Assembly: GCA_035235625.1 (NCBI GenBank)
Contig: CP141146.1
Location: 8,550,501-8,614,500 of the forward strand
DNA from: Saururus chinensis
Lineage: Eukaryota; Streptophyta; Magnoliopsida; Piperales; Saururaceae
Direction: 5' to 3'
Length of the DNA: 64,000 nt
The notes beneath the pieces were generated by a model. It searched no databases. It was not told the origin of the DNA and saw only the letters and a program-made list of their open reading frames with translations. Positions within the stretch are counted from its first letter, which is position 1, and each line of letters begins with the position of its first letter. The position numbers and the translations under genes are program-made. This document shows, piece after piece, positions 27,574-40,999 of the stretch.

Positions 27574-29968
27574 TTAATCTTTAGTAAAATTATAAAATAT
27601 ATATATATATAATGCATTAAACAAATAGATTGGCAAAATGATCTTCATTAAGTCCTAGATGAGGTAACTTTTGTGTAGCCTAACACATATTTAAACTTTC
27701 AAATCCTTCAAAAGATTTTAAAATTAAATCTGTGTTATTCCACCCATGTCAAACATCTAATTGTAATTTTTTTAAATTTCTTACCGTGCAATCTACATAA
27801 GTCTTTAAATTCTTGTAATATAGACGGTGATGAGGTGATATGTAACAAAGTATTTTTTAATTCATTGAATACGAGGTTTAACTACATTTAAACTATCTTG
27901 AATAAATAAATTAATTATGTGACATGCACATTTAATATAAAATATATATGATTCTATTGGACCAATGTGATCAAAATGAGATTCTAAAAGTTCTACCCCT
28001 AAATTATTATTAGATACATTATCTAAATTAATAGGCATAAGTTTATCTTTAATTGAGTATTCATTTAAAACATGCATCCATAATTTTTCAATCATTAAAG
28101 TAGAATGAAGATACTCTAGAATGTTAAAATATATTATTCTCTTATTTAAAAATGAGCGATAACACATGCATAGTCGATATCTTGGATACTAGTTCAAATC
28201 TCAAAAGTTAGAGCAATCTCTCAAATTTGTTTGTAGGGTTTTCATAAGCTCTATCTTGTACTCCTCGTGTAGCTTGAAAATTTTTCTCCTCAATGTGGTG
28301 CTCGAGATTTTGTTGAATGCCAGGTTGAGAACTTCATTAACATATTTCGCCAACTTAGAGTCATTGGCAAAAGAGAAGGGTTGTTCGGCACACATAACGT
28401 ACTTCACGAGTTCCCTCCGATTTGTATATTGATTAAAAAAAAGTACTAAAAGACGTAGAAGAGGTGGTCATAGAACTTAATTGTGCTTTTTTAGGGTTCT
28501 TTGGTCCATGCTTAGCGGAGCATGATCTAGCATGGTGAAGAAGACGTCAGGCACCCGCTCCTCCCCTGGTTGCCACGCTTAAAATACTTTTACAATAATT
28601 CCATTCGACTTTAAGGAGGAACTTGTCATGGTTGTTAGGGTTGTCCACCCTAATTTTCTTCATATATATCCACACCATGGAAGGTTGTCACTTCTTTTTC
28701 TCCCCGACCATCAAAGGCATTGGTGGAATTCTATCATAGTCAACTTCATTTATGTCGAGAATTATTCCTTCAAGGAAATTGGCAGTCAAAACTTAGGGGA
28801 GCAATCGAGGAGAATGAAGCATTGTAGGTTGATTGGGATGTCATATTTTTTTTAAAAAAAATAAAAGAGGCAAATTAAACTAAAAATTAAATTATTAAAT
28901 TAAATTTACTTACCTTGATGCTTGAGAGTTTAGAGTTGAGTTGTTGGTAGCCCACTTGATGGAGGAAGATAAAGCTTTAGAATTGAAAACTTGAATCTTA
29001 AGGCTTGAGAGTGTGAGAGCTTAATTTTAAATTTTAATTTAAAATAAAAATTAAAGTAATTAAGAGCTTCAGACTTGAGAGTATGGGAGGAGAGGATAAA
29101 GAGAGACTTAGATAGTAGAAGGAAGGGTGAAGAAAATGTTCAACTCCCCCTTATTTATAGATTTTTATAGGTGACAATTACCTATTGTACTCTTGATTAT
29201 GATAGCTATTTGATTGTTATTGGGCTTAGAATTATCTTTATGTAGGGAGTGGCAATTTTGTAAAAATATGGGTTAGTTCAAATTTATTTATTTTTAAAAA
29301 AATGAAGAGGCAAGGCAATGCCCCCAACATCTCTTAGTCGTTGGGGGCAATCCCCCGAATGGCTCTTAACCGTTGCGGTATCGGACTGAGCAAGTCAGCC
29401 AACGCTAAATGCAGGCCTGGCCCACTGGTGGGCAGCCCTCACTTTGCCCGTCCCTAAGGAGGGATGAGGAGGAGGAGGTGAAGACCTAGTTGGATGAAGC
29501 AGAGCCAATGATCAAAATGATGAAGTTGGCAACAGAGGCAGACCTGGTGGAGGAGGTGGCAGAGTCGAAGCTAGAGCTACTTGAAATAAGAAACAATGGG
29601 TTGGTGAAGTTATAAATAATAATACGAGAATAGGGTATTTTAGATAATACATGCCACATGCGTAGAGGTTTACATGTACATAAGATCATTTTGTATATTA
29701 CGAGAGAATATGAGATATTTTGAGTAATATGTTATATACTACGGCCATTTTGGCTAAATCCTCATTGTGTTTTACCTGAAATATGTCCCACATACAATTG
29801 CCCAAATATTTGTTATATTAATTTTTGAAAGGTTAAAACCCATAAATGTGAAGGTTTGCATTCTTTTGGCTTCCTTTGGAGTTGAGTGCATGTTCGCCTA
29901 AATGTTTAACATATGGATTAGTTTCCAATTTGCATCTAATTTTGAATCCAATTTTAAACAAACACTTA

Positions 29969-30495
29969 GGGGCTCTTTGGGTGTGAACTTTATGTAAGAT
30001 TTCATCGATTCCGCCTTCCATTTGGAATAACCGGAATCATGGTTGGGTAAGAAGGTGGTCAAAACCACCAAAAAGTTGATTACATGCTATTTTAAGCAAG
30101 AATCAATTAGAATCACCTCTCGAGGTGATTCTAGCTCCCAGTTCACCATTTTAGAATAAAAGATTCTATTATTTTTTAATTGTTATCCCCCTATCGATTA
30201 AAGTCTCAATAAACATGTTATGTATGTGGGTTCACTTTAAAAGTTCAAAATCACCTACCCATGTGAATCTTGTTGGATAGAGCTTAAATTTAGGAGCGAA
30301 ACAATATCAAGAACGTGTATATCCGAGTTCGGGGGATAAAAATATTAATTTAAAATTTTAAAAATGAGTTTAATGCGACATTTAAATTTATTCTATTTTT
30401 TTAGTTACCATAATTCTCATTTGATGGTTAATTATTAAAATTAATTATAAAAAATTATACTTTTATTTTTAAATAATTCTATACCTAAAGAGCCC
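29969..30495. mobile_element. PIF/Harbinger (Tourist-like) MITE
   Basis: A 527-base element with ends GGGGCTCTTTGGGT and ACCTAAAGAGCCC that are inverted copies, flanked by TTA on both sides (29966-29968 and 30496-30498). A GGGCTCTTTGG end with a TTA target site is typical of this group. No transposase is present. An 11-bp perfect palindrome lies inside. Confidence 0.75.
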
Positions 30496-31108
30496 TTAAA
30501 TCGACATAGGAAGTTTGTGTAATGTGTATACATGATTCTCACATCTTTTATGAGAATGACTACAATTTCAAAATAATAGCAAATAATTAAATATTGATGA
30601 ATATATTAATGAAGTGTAGCCACACAACACATACAAGGCAAATATCAAATCAAATTAAAGGACTAAAGGGGCACGCGTATGGAATTTGAAATTGACACAT
30701 CTACATGGTCTAACTATGAAGCAAGTGCCCTTCTTTGAGCTTGAAACAACAATAGAAAACTGTTGAATGACTAGCTAATCAACTTAGCAACTTGTGTTAC
30801 CTAATGGAAATTTTGTGCTAAATATTGTGACACGATCTTTAAGTAAGAGACTACCACCTACGTGCACTAAGGATGTAACAAGGTGCTAGCTTGGATTATC
30901 AGGAAATCAGTCCTAATACTTCACAAAAAATATTTTTTTGTTCAATATTAATAATTATATGAGTAAAAATAGTGATTTTATTAAAGAGTGAGATTCACAT
31001 CTAAGAGAATAGAATATACCTTTTAAGATGTTTCTTTTAGTACTCAGTCACTTAAATTAAACTAAGTAGAGTTATTATTATGAGATACTCCTTTTGTCTT
31101 AAATTAAT

Positions 31109-33508
31109 TGTAACGACCACGAATTTTTGGTATAATTTCTTGCCTCTAATAAAACTATTTTATGAGTTTTAAATTATTTTAAATTATTTAGAGGTAAATA
31201 TTTGGAAAGTTTTATAAGGGTTGATAGAGCTCGGTGAGACGAGCGTAACGAACCCAAGAACGCACAAAACGGAGATCGGGAGCGAAAGTTATGACCTCGG
31301 AAAATGTGCAATATGGGGTGGACCCATTTTAAAAGTGTGAGATAACCTACCCATGTGTGGTCTTATTTTGAATGGCTCGTCGACACAAGTCCATCGGTAA
31401 TAAGAACGTACGATTCCAACGCCAAGGTTGGAAGTTATCACGTTTTGAGGTCAGGATATTATTTGAATAAAATAATATCATTCTGGATAGGATCGACGAC
31501 GTAGTAGATAAGATTGCTGATGAAGCGGATAGGATTGATGACGCAAGTAGATTGGGTTAAAGATGAAGTGGATAGGGATGTTGGATAGGATTGCTGACAA
31601 AGCGGATAGGATTGTTGACGCAAGTGGATAGAATTGGCACGTGTCAACCTCACATCTATCCAATTTTTCTATAAATAGCATCCACATCATCCAGTTTGAG
31701 GGAAAAAGAGAATTCTCTCCCACGTTTTGTCATTTCTCTCCCATGTTTAAAAACTTATGTTCTTCATTTTTCACTCGTTTTAAGTCCAATTTGAGTCGTT
31801 TAAGAAGCGTTCTTACCTAAATCAAGCGTGTCGGACATTGTGGCAGGGTTATTTTCTTGGTTGGAGACCTCCAGAATCCCAGAAGTGGATATTTAATTTC
31901 GTGGTGTCTAATTTATCGATTTCAAACTCGCACGAAAAATGAGGTAGGGGCTTTTATCCTTTCTTATGACATGATTATAATATTTGGTTATGTTTTTAAC
32001 TTATTATTTATATGACTCTCGCATGCTATGCATTAGAGATTATTTTCAAGTTATGATTTATGATTTCTGCACATATATCTGATCTGTTGAATGGTTAATC
32101 GTTGAGATAAAATATGATTTATATATCATATATTTATAATGCTATTATGTATATTCAATTAGTCGAATGATTTGCCACCGGAAGCAAATATGTTTTATAA
32201 GACATGCATTATGATTGCTTCGTATATAATAGTTTGATTGAATGTTTATCCGTGGATTTTGATATAAATTATACACAGTGGAGTGTGTGAGATAGCGACA
32301 AACTAGCTTCGCCACTGTTTTCATTGCGAATAAATATATTATATTTAAAAGATGATTTTAGAGGAATCATCTTTGTTGAAAGGAGGATACTCAAAATTAT
32401 TTTGAAAAGACGTATAAGCATGGTGATTGAGTCATTAAGGCGAGACAAAGAAGGGGTAACTGTCTCATTGGAATGAGCTACCAACCTTGCCTATGTTGTC
32501 GTTGGTAGTGACACTCCCATGTCTTGTAGAGGGTGAGCTAGGATTTTCAAGAGGATAAACATTGAGATAGAATGTTTTAAAAGAAAACAACAACTTTTTG
32601 GAGTCTGGGAACTCTAGGATATTTTGATTGAGTCTGGGACTCAAGATTATGAGTCTGGGACTCAAGATTGTGAGTCTGGGACTCATGAGTGTTTTGGTTG
32701 TCCGGAGCTATTGTTAGGCGCCCCGATAGAGCTCTGTTGATTAGATGAAGGCACAATTAATTCGGTTCAGAATCAGATGCACGGTACCTATTTTAGCCTG
32801 ATGAGCCCTAACGAAGGGCAATTATAAAGGCTATGCACGCTAGGGTAGAGAGTATCATGGGAAGACTCTCTACTCTCTAGATCCTGGCGCCCCATGGGCA
32901 CGGGTGGTTCTTCTATCCACAAGCACGGAATATTTTGAGATGATATATGGAGAAGTAAGAGGTCGTTGCTTTGTACCTGCAGTAAATTCTTATTAATATA
33001 TATATATATATATATATGTCTGGGACATTAGTAGCGAGCCGTGAGAGCTTGCAAACCCTAGTAGCATCTTCGATACGTAGGAAGAAGCTCTAGGGGTGGT
33101 TTTGGGTGAGAGGCACACCCTGTTTTCATTGAAAAATATTATATATGATATGTGCTGTGAAACTGCCATGTGTTTAGTCATGCCTGATTGTATAAACTCC
33201 CCTACTGAGTATTTTAAAATACTCACCACCCCCCAGACTTTGCAGGACTCGACGAAGCTTAGTGTGCGGTAGAAAGGCCTACTCCGAGTTTTATCAATGT
33301 GATTTCAAAGATTTCAACCGCACCAAAATGAGTAAGAACTCTCCTTATTATTTTTCTCTTGTGTGTTTGTACACGGACCGTGGTTCCTGAGGAAATTATT
33401 ATTATATTATCGTATAAGGCGAGCGGCTCCAGTCGCGGGCCCGAGTAAACTCCGATATCTTTATGAAAAGAAAATTTTATATGCTTCCAAAAATCTCGGG
33501 GCGCGACA
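31109..33508 (+). mobile_element. Solo LTR (family B), 2.4 kb, perfect TTAAT target duplication
   Basis: Begins TGTAACGACCACG and ends CTCGGGGCGCGACA. TTAAT occurs directly before (31104-31108) and directly after (33509-33513). The interior has no gag or pol frame. It contains an LTR promoter (TATA at 31669), GAGTCTGGGACTC-type short repeats near 32600-32690, and a (TA)n run near 33000. The flanks read across the insertion as ACTCCTTTTGTCTTAAATTAAT then AGCTTGATTTGG in the style of a Stowaway end, suggesting it landed in a MITE. Confidence 0.85.
31669..31678 (+). promoter_or_regulatory. TATA box of the family B LTR
   Basis: CTATAAATAG, 560 bases into the LTR, followed by a pyrimidine-rich stretch. 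This is the position expected for the U3/R promoter of a plant LTR. Confidence 0.55.
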
Positions 33509-33513
33509 TTAAT

Positions 33514-36396
33514 AGCTTGATTTGGAAAAAAAGTTAATTCTTTATTAATAACTCTATTTTATTAAATTTTGTTCTCATATTTCCAAGTGAGACTAAAAGT
33601 TGCCTTGGAGGCCTAATGCAAAAAGGAAGCTTGGACAAGGAGTTGTGACAAGTTGAATTGCTCAAGATGGCTGAATCCTAGCAGAAAAATGACTTTTTGC
33701 AAGAAGTGGATGCAATTAGGACTCTTGTTTGACGAATGACATGTAGGTTGAAGATTTTTAGCCGGAGTAAGAGTATCGAGGAATGTATCGAGGAATGGTT
33801 TAAGACTTTTTGCAAGAGGCGGGATACTTGAAGGAGGGCTCAGCTGGACTACTACTTAGGTTAGGACTCTTTTGGGACTTTTGGACATGTATATGGGTTG
33901 GTTTCCTATTTATAATGAGGCAGGGATGTAAAATTCTGAATTTGTATCTAAAAAGGTAGGCAAGTCGTAGTAGGACTCGGCTTCTGACCTTTCCCTATAT
34001 AAAGGAGTAGTCATGGCAGGTTGGAGGTAGATTAAAGCATTCAGAGAACTCAGATTTCTGTAAGGGGCGGATTGAGAGCTTTGACAACAATTTTAGAGGA
34101 TGGTTGCATAGTAGATACTTTGTTGGCGACTTAAATGAGTTGCTAGGAGTGCACTTAACCAAGGGGAGAATCATACTCAGTAATTTTGCGCGGCTTGAGG
34201 TAATTTAAGCCAAGAGGCAAACTGGTTTGCAAGATAAATAAGATAGTGTTGAGTTTGAGAGAAAGGTAAAGGTTTTATTAGTATAAATTGTTGTGCTAAA
34301 TGAAAAGTTTTAGAGGTGGTCTTCCTTTTTTTTATTTTTTTCTACGTTTTGCTTTATTTTAAATATGCATATACTTAAATGAAAGGTGGATAGGCTACTA
34401 GTTATATGGTACAGCTAGGCCATTACATGTGTAAACATTAGGCTCAAATTTACTCTTGTGACACCAACCATAGAGGTCGCTCTCCTATAATGGAGCTGAC
34501 TCCATCTTCACAATGTATACACAAAACAAATGAGAGTAGAGAAACTCTTCTCCCGCAAAAAAATCGAGTCCGTAGCCGAATTAATGCAGAACAAATGTAA
34601 GTAGAATGTGTAATACTTCAAAAATCAAAAGGCAAGACCGATGCTATCATTTGCCTTCATGTTAGAGTTAAACTAAGCCCACTTCCTCTAATAATCAGTG
34701 GAGAGTAATTTTTCAAATAACTTGGACTGGACCCATTTCAAGTTACATCATGTGAGACACTTTTCTTCCTCGGAATGAATTGGGGGGTGAGACTGTGAGA
34801 GCAACAATTGAGAAGTGCTTTCTTGGGGAGTCATCAAAGTGATTTGGCGTTATAAATAACATAGAAGAAGCCAGAATAGGTATGGATAACGAACCCATGA
34901 GTTGAAAAGGTATTGGGCGGGCGGGGCGCAAAGAATATCTTACACGGGTATGCAGTCTTCAGTGTTCTCAACATAACTATACACTCTCGCACACAGGAAT
35001 GCACAATGGAGTGGTCATCATACTTTGGCCCTAACTCATCCGGCTTAGGCCCCCCGGAAAAGTTCATAGTCCCTTTCCCCCTAGCTGATGTCGGCCAGGA
35101 TACCTTCCATCAAGGCTGTCCATTATGGAAATTAACGGTGCATCACTTATGCATGTGTGTATGTGCATCACTTATGCTTGTGTGTATGTGTATACCCCCA
35201 TTGGTTTCATTATCAATAGATAATGGCCCCGAAGATATCCTCCAAGAGGAACAAAAAACTCTTTTTTGTATTGGACTTAAGTAATAAAGTATGCATACAT
35301 AATAATATCATTAGGGGAGACTTAACGATAAAAATAGAAAATATTAAAAAAAAATGTAAAAAGTATAGATAAATAATAAAAGTTTTAAAATATATAAAAA
35401 TATAACTCAACAAATTATGTAACTTACCATACTAAAAATAAGATGTCTTATTCCTTGAAAAATATTATATTAAAAAATAACAGTTCTATTATCATAAATT
35501 TAGAGAATGTTAGTGGCTAAAAAATAACATTAGAGTGCTCATTAGCCAATCAAAGCCAAAAGATTATAAAATCAGAAGAAAAAATTGCCAAAAGGTTGTG
35601 TAACAAAGTATAAGTATAATACATATTTTAAATATGAAATACAAGAAAAAACACAAAGTATAAAAAAAATATAATATGTATTTTAAAAAAATATAAATAA
35701 TATGGTATTTTTATAGTAGGATGACAAAAATACAAAATATGCATATACCATACATATAATATACCTATTTCTTGTCACTTAGTATTGGACCCATTTATTA
35801 TTTTATTATTGATATGCGAGTGCAAATAGCACTTCAAAACTAGAACTTAAAATTTGGTACTTAAAATGTTATCGTACGCAGTTCCTTCTGTTGATGCATG
35901 TAGGCCACAATGAAGGCATGGAGCCTACGTGTTGGCATGGGCAGTGTGCGTGGGGCTTACACATTACATTACAGGGCACATGCAACAAGAGGGGGAGTAG
36001 GTGGTAGGACTAGGAGGCCATCAAATTTCATATCATCCTAAGGTAAAGGTTTGATTTAATAAGAAAAATGCTTATTCAGCGAAGAGTTCATACGTCTTGG
36101 GCTACATTGTGATGAGCTGCCATTACAATAATGTTATAAAACCTCGGATATAGAACTGGAGATTTAAAATTATATGCTTTCTAGGGTTTTGAGTTAGAGG
36201 AAACAACTAAAGCTTTGAGTCGCTGATTGAGGTAAGGATCCTCATCTCAATTTTAATTCAATTTATAATTTTGAATTGAATTGTTAAAATTATGCTCGCA
36301 TGGATAGCTTGTGTGTTCGAAGTGTACCAACACATGCTTATATCATGTTACATTAATGGTAGATCATTTGTTTGAAGAATTATGATGTCTAGACAT
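33514..36396. other. Intergenic AT-rich sequence without a supported gene
   Basis: Contains a moderately complex stretch (33600-34320) resembling old LTR sequence and a 372-base open frame at 34913-35284 whose product I do not recognise. From 35290 to 35880 it is mostly A/T. No splice-consistent protein family is seen. Confidence 0.5.
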
Positions 36397-36535
36397 TAAA
36401 TTTAAAATGGGTTTATATGCACCTCAATAATCACCTTAGTACCCCAATAGCCCCATAAACATCTTTATGAATTTATGAATAAAATAGGGTACCAAGAGGA
36501 TTATTGGGGTGCATATAGATCCATTCTTAAATTTA
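36397..36535. mobile_element. Small foldback MITE, copy 1
   Basis: A 139-base element whose arms are inverted copies over about 40 bases: left TAAATTTAAAATGGG then TATATGCACCTCAATAATC, right GATTATTGGGGTGCATATAG and ATTCTTAAATTTA. It has no coding capacity. A related sequence lies near 38240. Confidence 0.65.
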
Positions 36536-37831
36536 GTGTTGAAGTTGAGATTTTCTAAAAAGATATTTATATGGTTTTTTATTAGTGGATATATAGCTAC
36601 CCCAAGGCTCAAAACTTAGAACCCTTCAAGACACATGGTTTCCAAGTTTTCTCAATAAAGAAGAACTGCTAGATGACTCGGTTTAGGGGGGACATTATTA
36701 AAGGTAGGTATGAGACAAGGGAGATGTGTGGCAATTTATTAGGAGATGGTATTTGTATAGTTTATACTATCGGATGAGTGAGACTTACTCGTTATGGCAT
36801 GTCAGACTTTCAATGGTTGATATTTTATGTGGTTAAATGGACGAGTCAATATTGTAACCCTCATAATCAAAGGTTATCTTTAAATCGCTATTGCCCCCCA
36901 ATAATCTTACACTTCTAAGAGTTTAAATTAGAAAATACAATCTCAATCATTGTGAGATTGAGTCATCACATAGAGGGCCCTTATGTCCAAATAGCCCCAA
37001 AATGTGTGGACATGTATTTTTTATGATATTTTTTCAATCTACCTTGGCCCTATAACCCTCAACAAACATTTCTAGGACCCACATTTAGAAAATTAATATG
37101 AAAAAACTTTTTTTCAAGTTGATCAAAGATTACCCGCCCACCTACCCTACCTAGTTTGAGTATGAAAGTAAATTAATGAGTTTTGTCGCTTTTAAATTAT
37201 GGGAGATGACGAATATGTCAAGCCCTGTGGATAGGTGACATAGGTCTAATCCCTTGAATTTTTTTCCTTTTTTATTTTTTTAATTAAGTAATTAATTAAT
37301 ATTATGTGCATGTATTGAATTATATAACATATAAAATAAATAAATAAAGTTAAGATGCATTGGGTCTTATATTAAAAAAATATGTATCGGGTGCAAAATT
37401 TGATGGATGTCATATAAGGCACGGGACCATGCTTACCCCCTAAATGTGTTGTGTAATTGACATCGTGCAACCCATATGCGTCAGGCGCACATGCCACAAC
37501 ATGCATAAGGCACATCTTAACTAGTGAAAACAAATTTAAAGCTATTTATTTAATTTATTGAGTTTATGTAGAATTAGGGAGGGTCTCATGGCATACCTTA
37601 GAAGGTGACCAAGGGACGGATAGAAAAGTGAAAGTAATAAAACACCCTTCATAGTCAAATAAGCCAAAGTACATGTTTTCCAAACCAAACGACTTCTAAC
37701 AGCTACCAAATTTTTACTATGACCTTCTTGAGTCATCTGTAAGGTCATGCGATTTCTCAGATTTTTTAAATATGTTTAATATTTATTTTGAATTATTGCC
37801 CTTTATTATATTGCATTTTATACTCCCTATG

Positions 37832-37937
37832 TCCCTCTTAATAGTTCCATTTAACTTTTTAAAATGAATTAACTTTACTAAATTTTAAAAAATCAAATAG
37901 AGTTATTAAAGTGGGATGAACTATTAAGTTCTACTTA
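37832..37937. mobile_element. Stowaway-like MITE
   Basis: Starts TACTCCCTATGTCCCTCTTAATAGTTCC and ends with GTGGGATGAACTATTAAG, inverted relative to the start. The CTCCCT.TGTCCC end preceded by TA is Stowaway-like. The boundaries are approximate. Confidence 0.5.
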
Positions 37938-38239
37938 ATTAATGATGAAAATCTCCATACAGATTTTCATGATCTATATGACTAGCTGTGAAGTCTTTTA
38001 CTCATAATGAACTAGCAGCTAAGGTGGGATAGGTACACAAATGCATAAGGCTACAAGGGAAGGGTTTTTCATACTCTTCTCTAACAATGAGCCTAGGGTT
38101 AGTCGTAAGTAATATTGACTCTAACATGCATTAGTGTATGTATCATTGATTTTGTGAATGAATGATGCCCATGCATAGCTTATGCTGGGCTCATTGTTAG
38201 AGGATAACATAAAAAACTCTTCAGGTTACAAGATAAATG

Positions 38240-38362
38240 ATAAATGTGTCTATATGTACCTCAATAATCCCCTCAGCACCCCAACAATCATATAAACCCC
38301 CTCATTAATTTACGAGTAAAATAGGGTATGAAAGGGCTCATGTGCATATATATGCTTTCTAC
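38240..38362. mobile_element. Small foldback MITE, copy 2 (degenerate)
   Basis: TGTCTATATGTACCTCAATAATCCCC near the left and GGGCTCATGTGCATATATATGC near the right, with an internal AAAATAGGGTA block shared with the element at 36397. The right arm is more degraded than in copy 1. Confidence 0.5.
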
Positions 38363-38369
38363 AAGATAA

Positions 38370-40500
38370 TGGTGTAATTAATTTGGAAAGTAGCCAATAT
38401 TAATGACACTAATAAGAATAAAGTGATTTCTATTGTGCTTGAGTGTGTGCAACATAATTACTAACTTTACACCTAAGATACTATTTCAAGCTAAGTAGTT
38501 GTGGATTGCCTTGTGGAAGTCACAAGTCTCCCCTCGGTTTACAGTTAGGCAAGTCATTTCAATTGTATATAGTTGATATGAGTTCACATTCCTTTTTGTG
38601 CACTATACTTGGAGACGCGTGGAAGTAAGTAAATTTCAACTATTCACCTCCAAGAATTTATTAAGCAAACACAACTTGTAATAAGTGCAACATCTACAAG
38701 AATGATGTAATAAGTAACTTAATTTATTAGATAAAGTTATCAGTTTGTTTTTTTAATGCTCTGTGCACACCTTTGGTTGCCCTTTCAAAGATTCAATTCA
38801 CAAAATTTTCAACTAACAGCACGACTTGAGTAGCAATTTGCTAGTATCTGCTCCTTGAAAAAGTAGAGATTTAAGATGGACGGTGCTTTATGTTGTGTCC
38901 GGCATGTGCCCCATCTCGCAATGACATGTGGTGTTTGCCTGATCAGGTGGTGGCTTTCCTCCCAAGGGGGGTTACGAAGTCATTGGCCCTTCTTTTGGTG
39001 TGCAGACGGTCTTGGAGCCTGATTATCTATCAATACTTAGCCGGCACCTTGGATGTGGCTCCAATGAAGGCCTTCAAAGGCAATTGATCTTTCTGATCCT
39101 TGCTACGATGATGTTGCTTTGATTTCAAGTTGGGGGTATGCACCTTCCTTATGAATTGCAACATACAATGTGTCTTTTGAGGAGGGAGTACTTTATGCTA
39201 ATGTTGTGACCTCTCACAACCTTAGGCTTTGTGAGCTGTAAAATTTTAACTTAGGGGGAAAGCATATTTGAAATACTGCTTACCCCCTTCACCATCCGAT
39301 TTGAGATATGATGGCTTAAGATGTCAGGCTCATGCTAACCCGTATGAGTTTGAGCTCGTACTAACTTTTTTCTTTTCCTAAAATCATTGCCCCCATGTGA
39401 GATCATTACTCATTACTATTCTTTTCGTGGGGGATCAGTTCTCCGTTCTTCATGCGAGTGGCTCTTGAAAGCCAAAAGCTGATGGCATTTGGGACCACAA
39501 AGATTCATCTCCTTTATTGGCTTCGACTTTTAGTATGACCTAAGTAACCATTTGAATAATCACATCATTTTTCTACATTAAAGTAACTAACAATAGAAAT
39601 TTAATCCGAAGGATGATTAACTAATCCTTTTAATGGTAGTGCAACGCCATGCTACACCAACCTTGCATTATGGGATGAGGTCTTTATGCTTTTTTTTCCC
39701 TTGCTTTAGAAGTAACTATAATTCTTAAATAGGATGCAATTGGTTAATGATATTTCTTAAATTTTATCATCTTCAGCAAAAAAAGGGTCTAAAATATCAT
39801 ATTAATATATCACCTTAAAGAAAAAAAGGAAGAATTTTAGAAAAAGAAAAGTAAGAAAACTAAAAAATTTGCATCAGTGCTATCAGGTCAGAACTATGTT
39901 CATGTAAAAAATAGGGATAATTGCCTTGCTCTTTCCTCTACACTTTTCCAATTCAGATCTTTTTTTTTTTTGCTTCTTTTTGGTTTATGACTTGATACAC
40001 CTATGTATATAAGGGTAGAGTGTGACACTCACAAATTTATAGTTATTTCTATATATTAAAAACATTGAAATAGAAACAAATTTCAATATTCTTTTCAGCA
40101 GACTATCAACATCATCACCGATGTATTGGTGAGTAACTAAAAGTATTATTGGCACTTGGCACATCGACAAAGACACCGATAAAATTTCAAGTTTCATTGT
40201 CAGAGAACACACACATCGATCCTAGTGATAGTTTTGCTAATGACGATAAAAATGCCCGAAATAGACATTACATACTAAATTTAATTATTTCTCCATCATA
40301 TAAATACCATTTGATGCCTTAAGAGCCTTATATATTCGAAAAATAATTTTTAGTAGAGAAGGGACACCAAGGGCACGTAAAAAACCAAAGAACATGGAGG
40401 AAAGGTCAAATTATGAGAACTTAACATCTAGTTTGTAAAGGAGAAAGGTTGGATTGCTAATCTTGAACAAGTTTGTGTTCTTTAGTATGGAAAAAAAACA
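38370..40500. other. Intergenic sequence without a supported gene
   Basis: Mixed-composition sequence. The open frame at 38890-39087 has no recognisable family, and no exon chain is apparent around it. Poly-T at 39961-39971. Confidence 0.5.
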
Positions 40501-40506
40501 TGATTT

Positions 40507-40990
40507 AGGAATTATGAGTTATTTTTAATATTTGAATCATGATATTACCTATGATATATGTCATATGGGATGATGTAAAGTAATGTATTAAATTATAATT
40601 TTAGGTTGTTATGTATTATGTGAGTTTTAAATGCATTTGAAATTTAAATTTTATGCAGACAAAATTTTTAGAGACTGTCTTTAAAAGGAATAGTTTAAAT
40701 ATGAGAATTAGAAGTTCCATTTTTTTGCTTTGATAAAAGAAGTATTATTAGGAATTATGAGCTATTTTTAGTATATGAATAATGATATTAGGTAGGAATA
40801 TGTCATATGGGATGATGCTATGTTCATGGTGGTAAAACAATGGATTGAAACATAATTTTGGTTGTTATGTATTATATAAATTTTAAATGCATTTGAAATT
40901 GAAAATTTATGCATACAAATATTTTATTTGAATTATCTTTAGAAAATGAATAGTTTAAGCACTAGAATAGGATCTTACATTGATGAAGGT
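40507..40990. repeat. Direct duplication, about 243-base period
   Basis: Two diverged AT-rich copies, with AGGAATTATGAG starting at 40507 and 40750, each continuing through GTCATATGGGATGATG, GGTTGTTATGTATTAT and TTTTAAATGCATTTGAAATT. No coding potential. Confidence 0.85.
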
Positions 40991-40999
40991 GTCAATAAT

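Larger units (their letters stand above)
24850..28410 (-). pseudogene. Decayed hAT transposase (RICESLEEPER-like), split by an LTR
   Basis: Transposase remnant on the minus strand in pieces. Around 28200-28407 is QPFSFANDSKLAKYVNEVL followed by LRRKIFKLHEEYK, the region before the catalytic core. At 27862-28167 is SLDN-type INLDNVSNNNLGVELL and then CACHIINLFIQDSL, the conserved core with the CxxH-like motif. About 27620-27860 continues with in-frame stops. At 24850-25030 is the C-terminal dimerisation region (FSAGGRVLD, then RLTPDVVEACIYLKDWF after a one-base frameshift). A 1.95-kb solo LTR separates core and C terminus. Several stops and frameshifts make it non-functional. Confidence 0.75.
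23728..29763. mobile_element. Mutator-like element with long TIRs, containing nested insertions
   Basis: The left end (23728 to about 24010) and the complement of the right end (about 29460-29763) align over some 280 bases. They begin GAAGATTTTACCAAAATGACC on the left and GAGGATTTAGCCAAAATGGCC on the right, and keep matching through an ACTTCACCAA block and a CTTCGACTCT block. The 9 bases outside each end are ATTGTTTTT and ATTGTGTTT (8 of 9 identical). Long TIRs with a 9-base target duplication are the signature of Mutator-like elements. I see no MuDR-type transposase inside. The coding trace present is hAT-like, so it is probably a separate nested insertion. Confidence 0.65.

Noticed and set aside
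34834-35284. Open frames on both strands at 34913-35284 and 34834-35067
   Set aside because: No recognised domain, no neighbouring exons and no codon pattern favouring either strand, so I could not support a gene.
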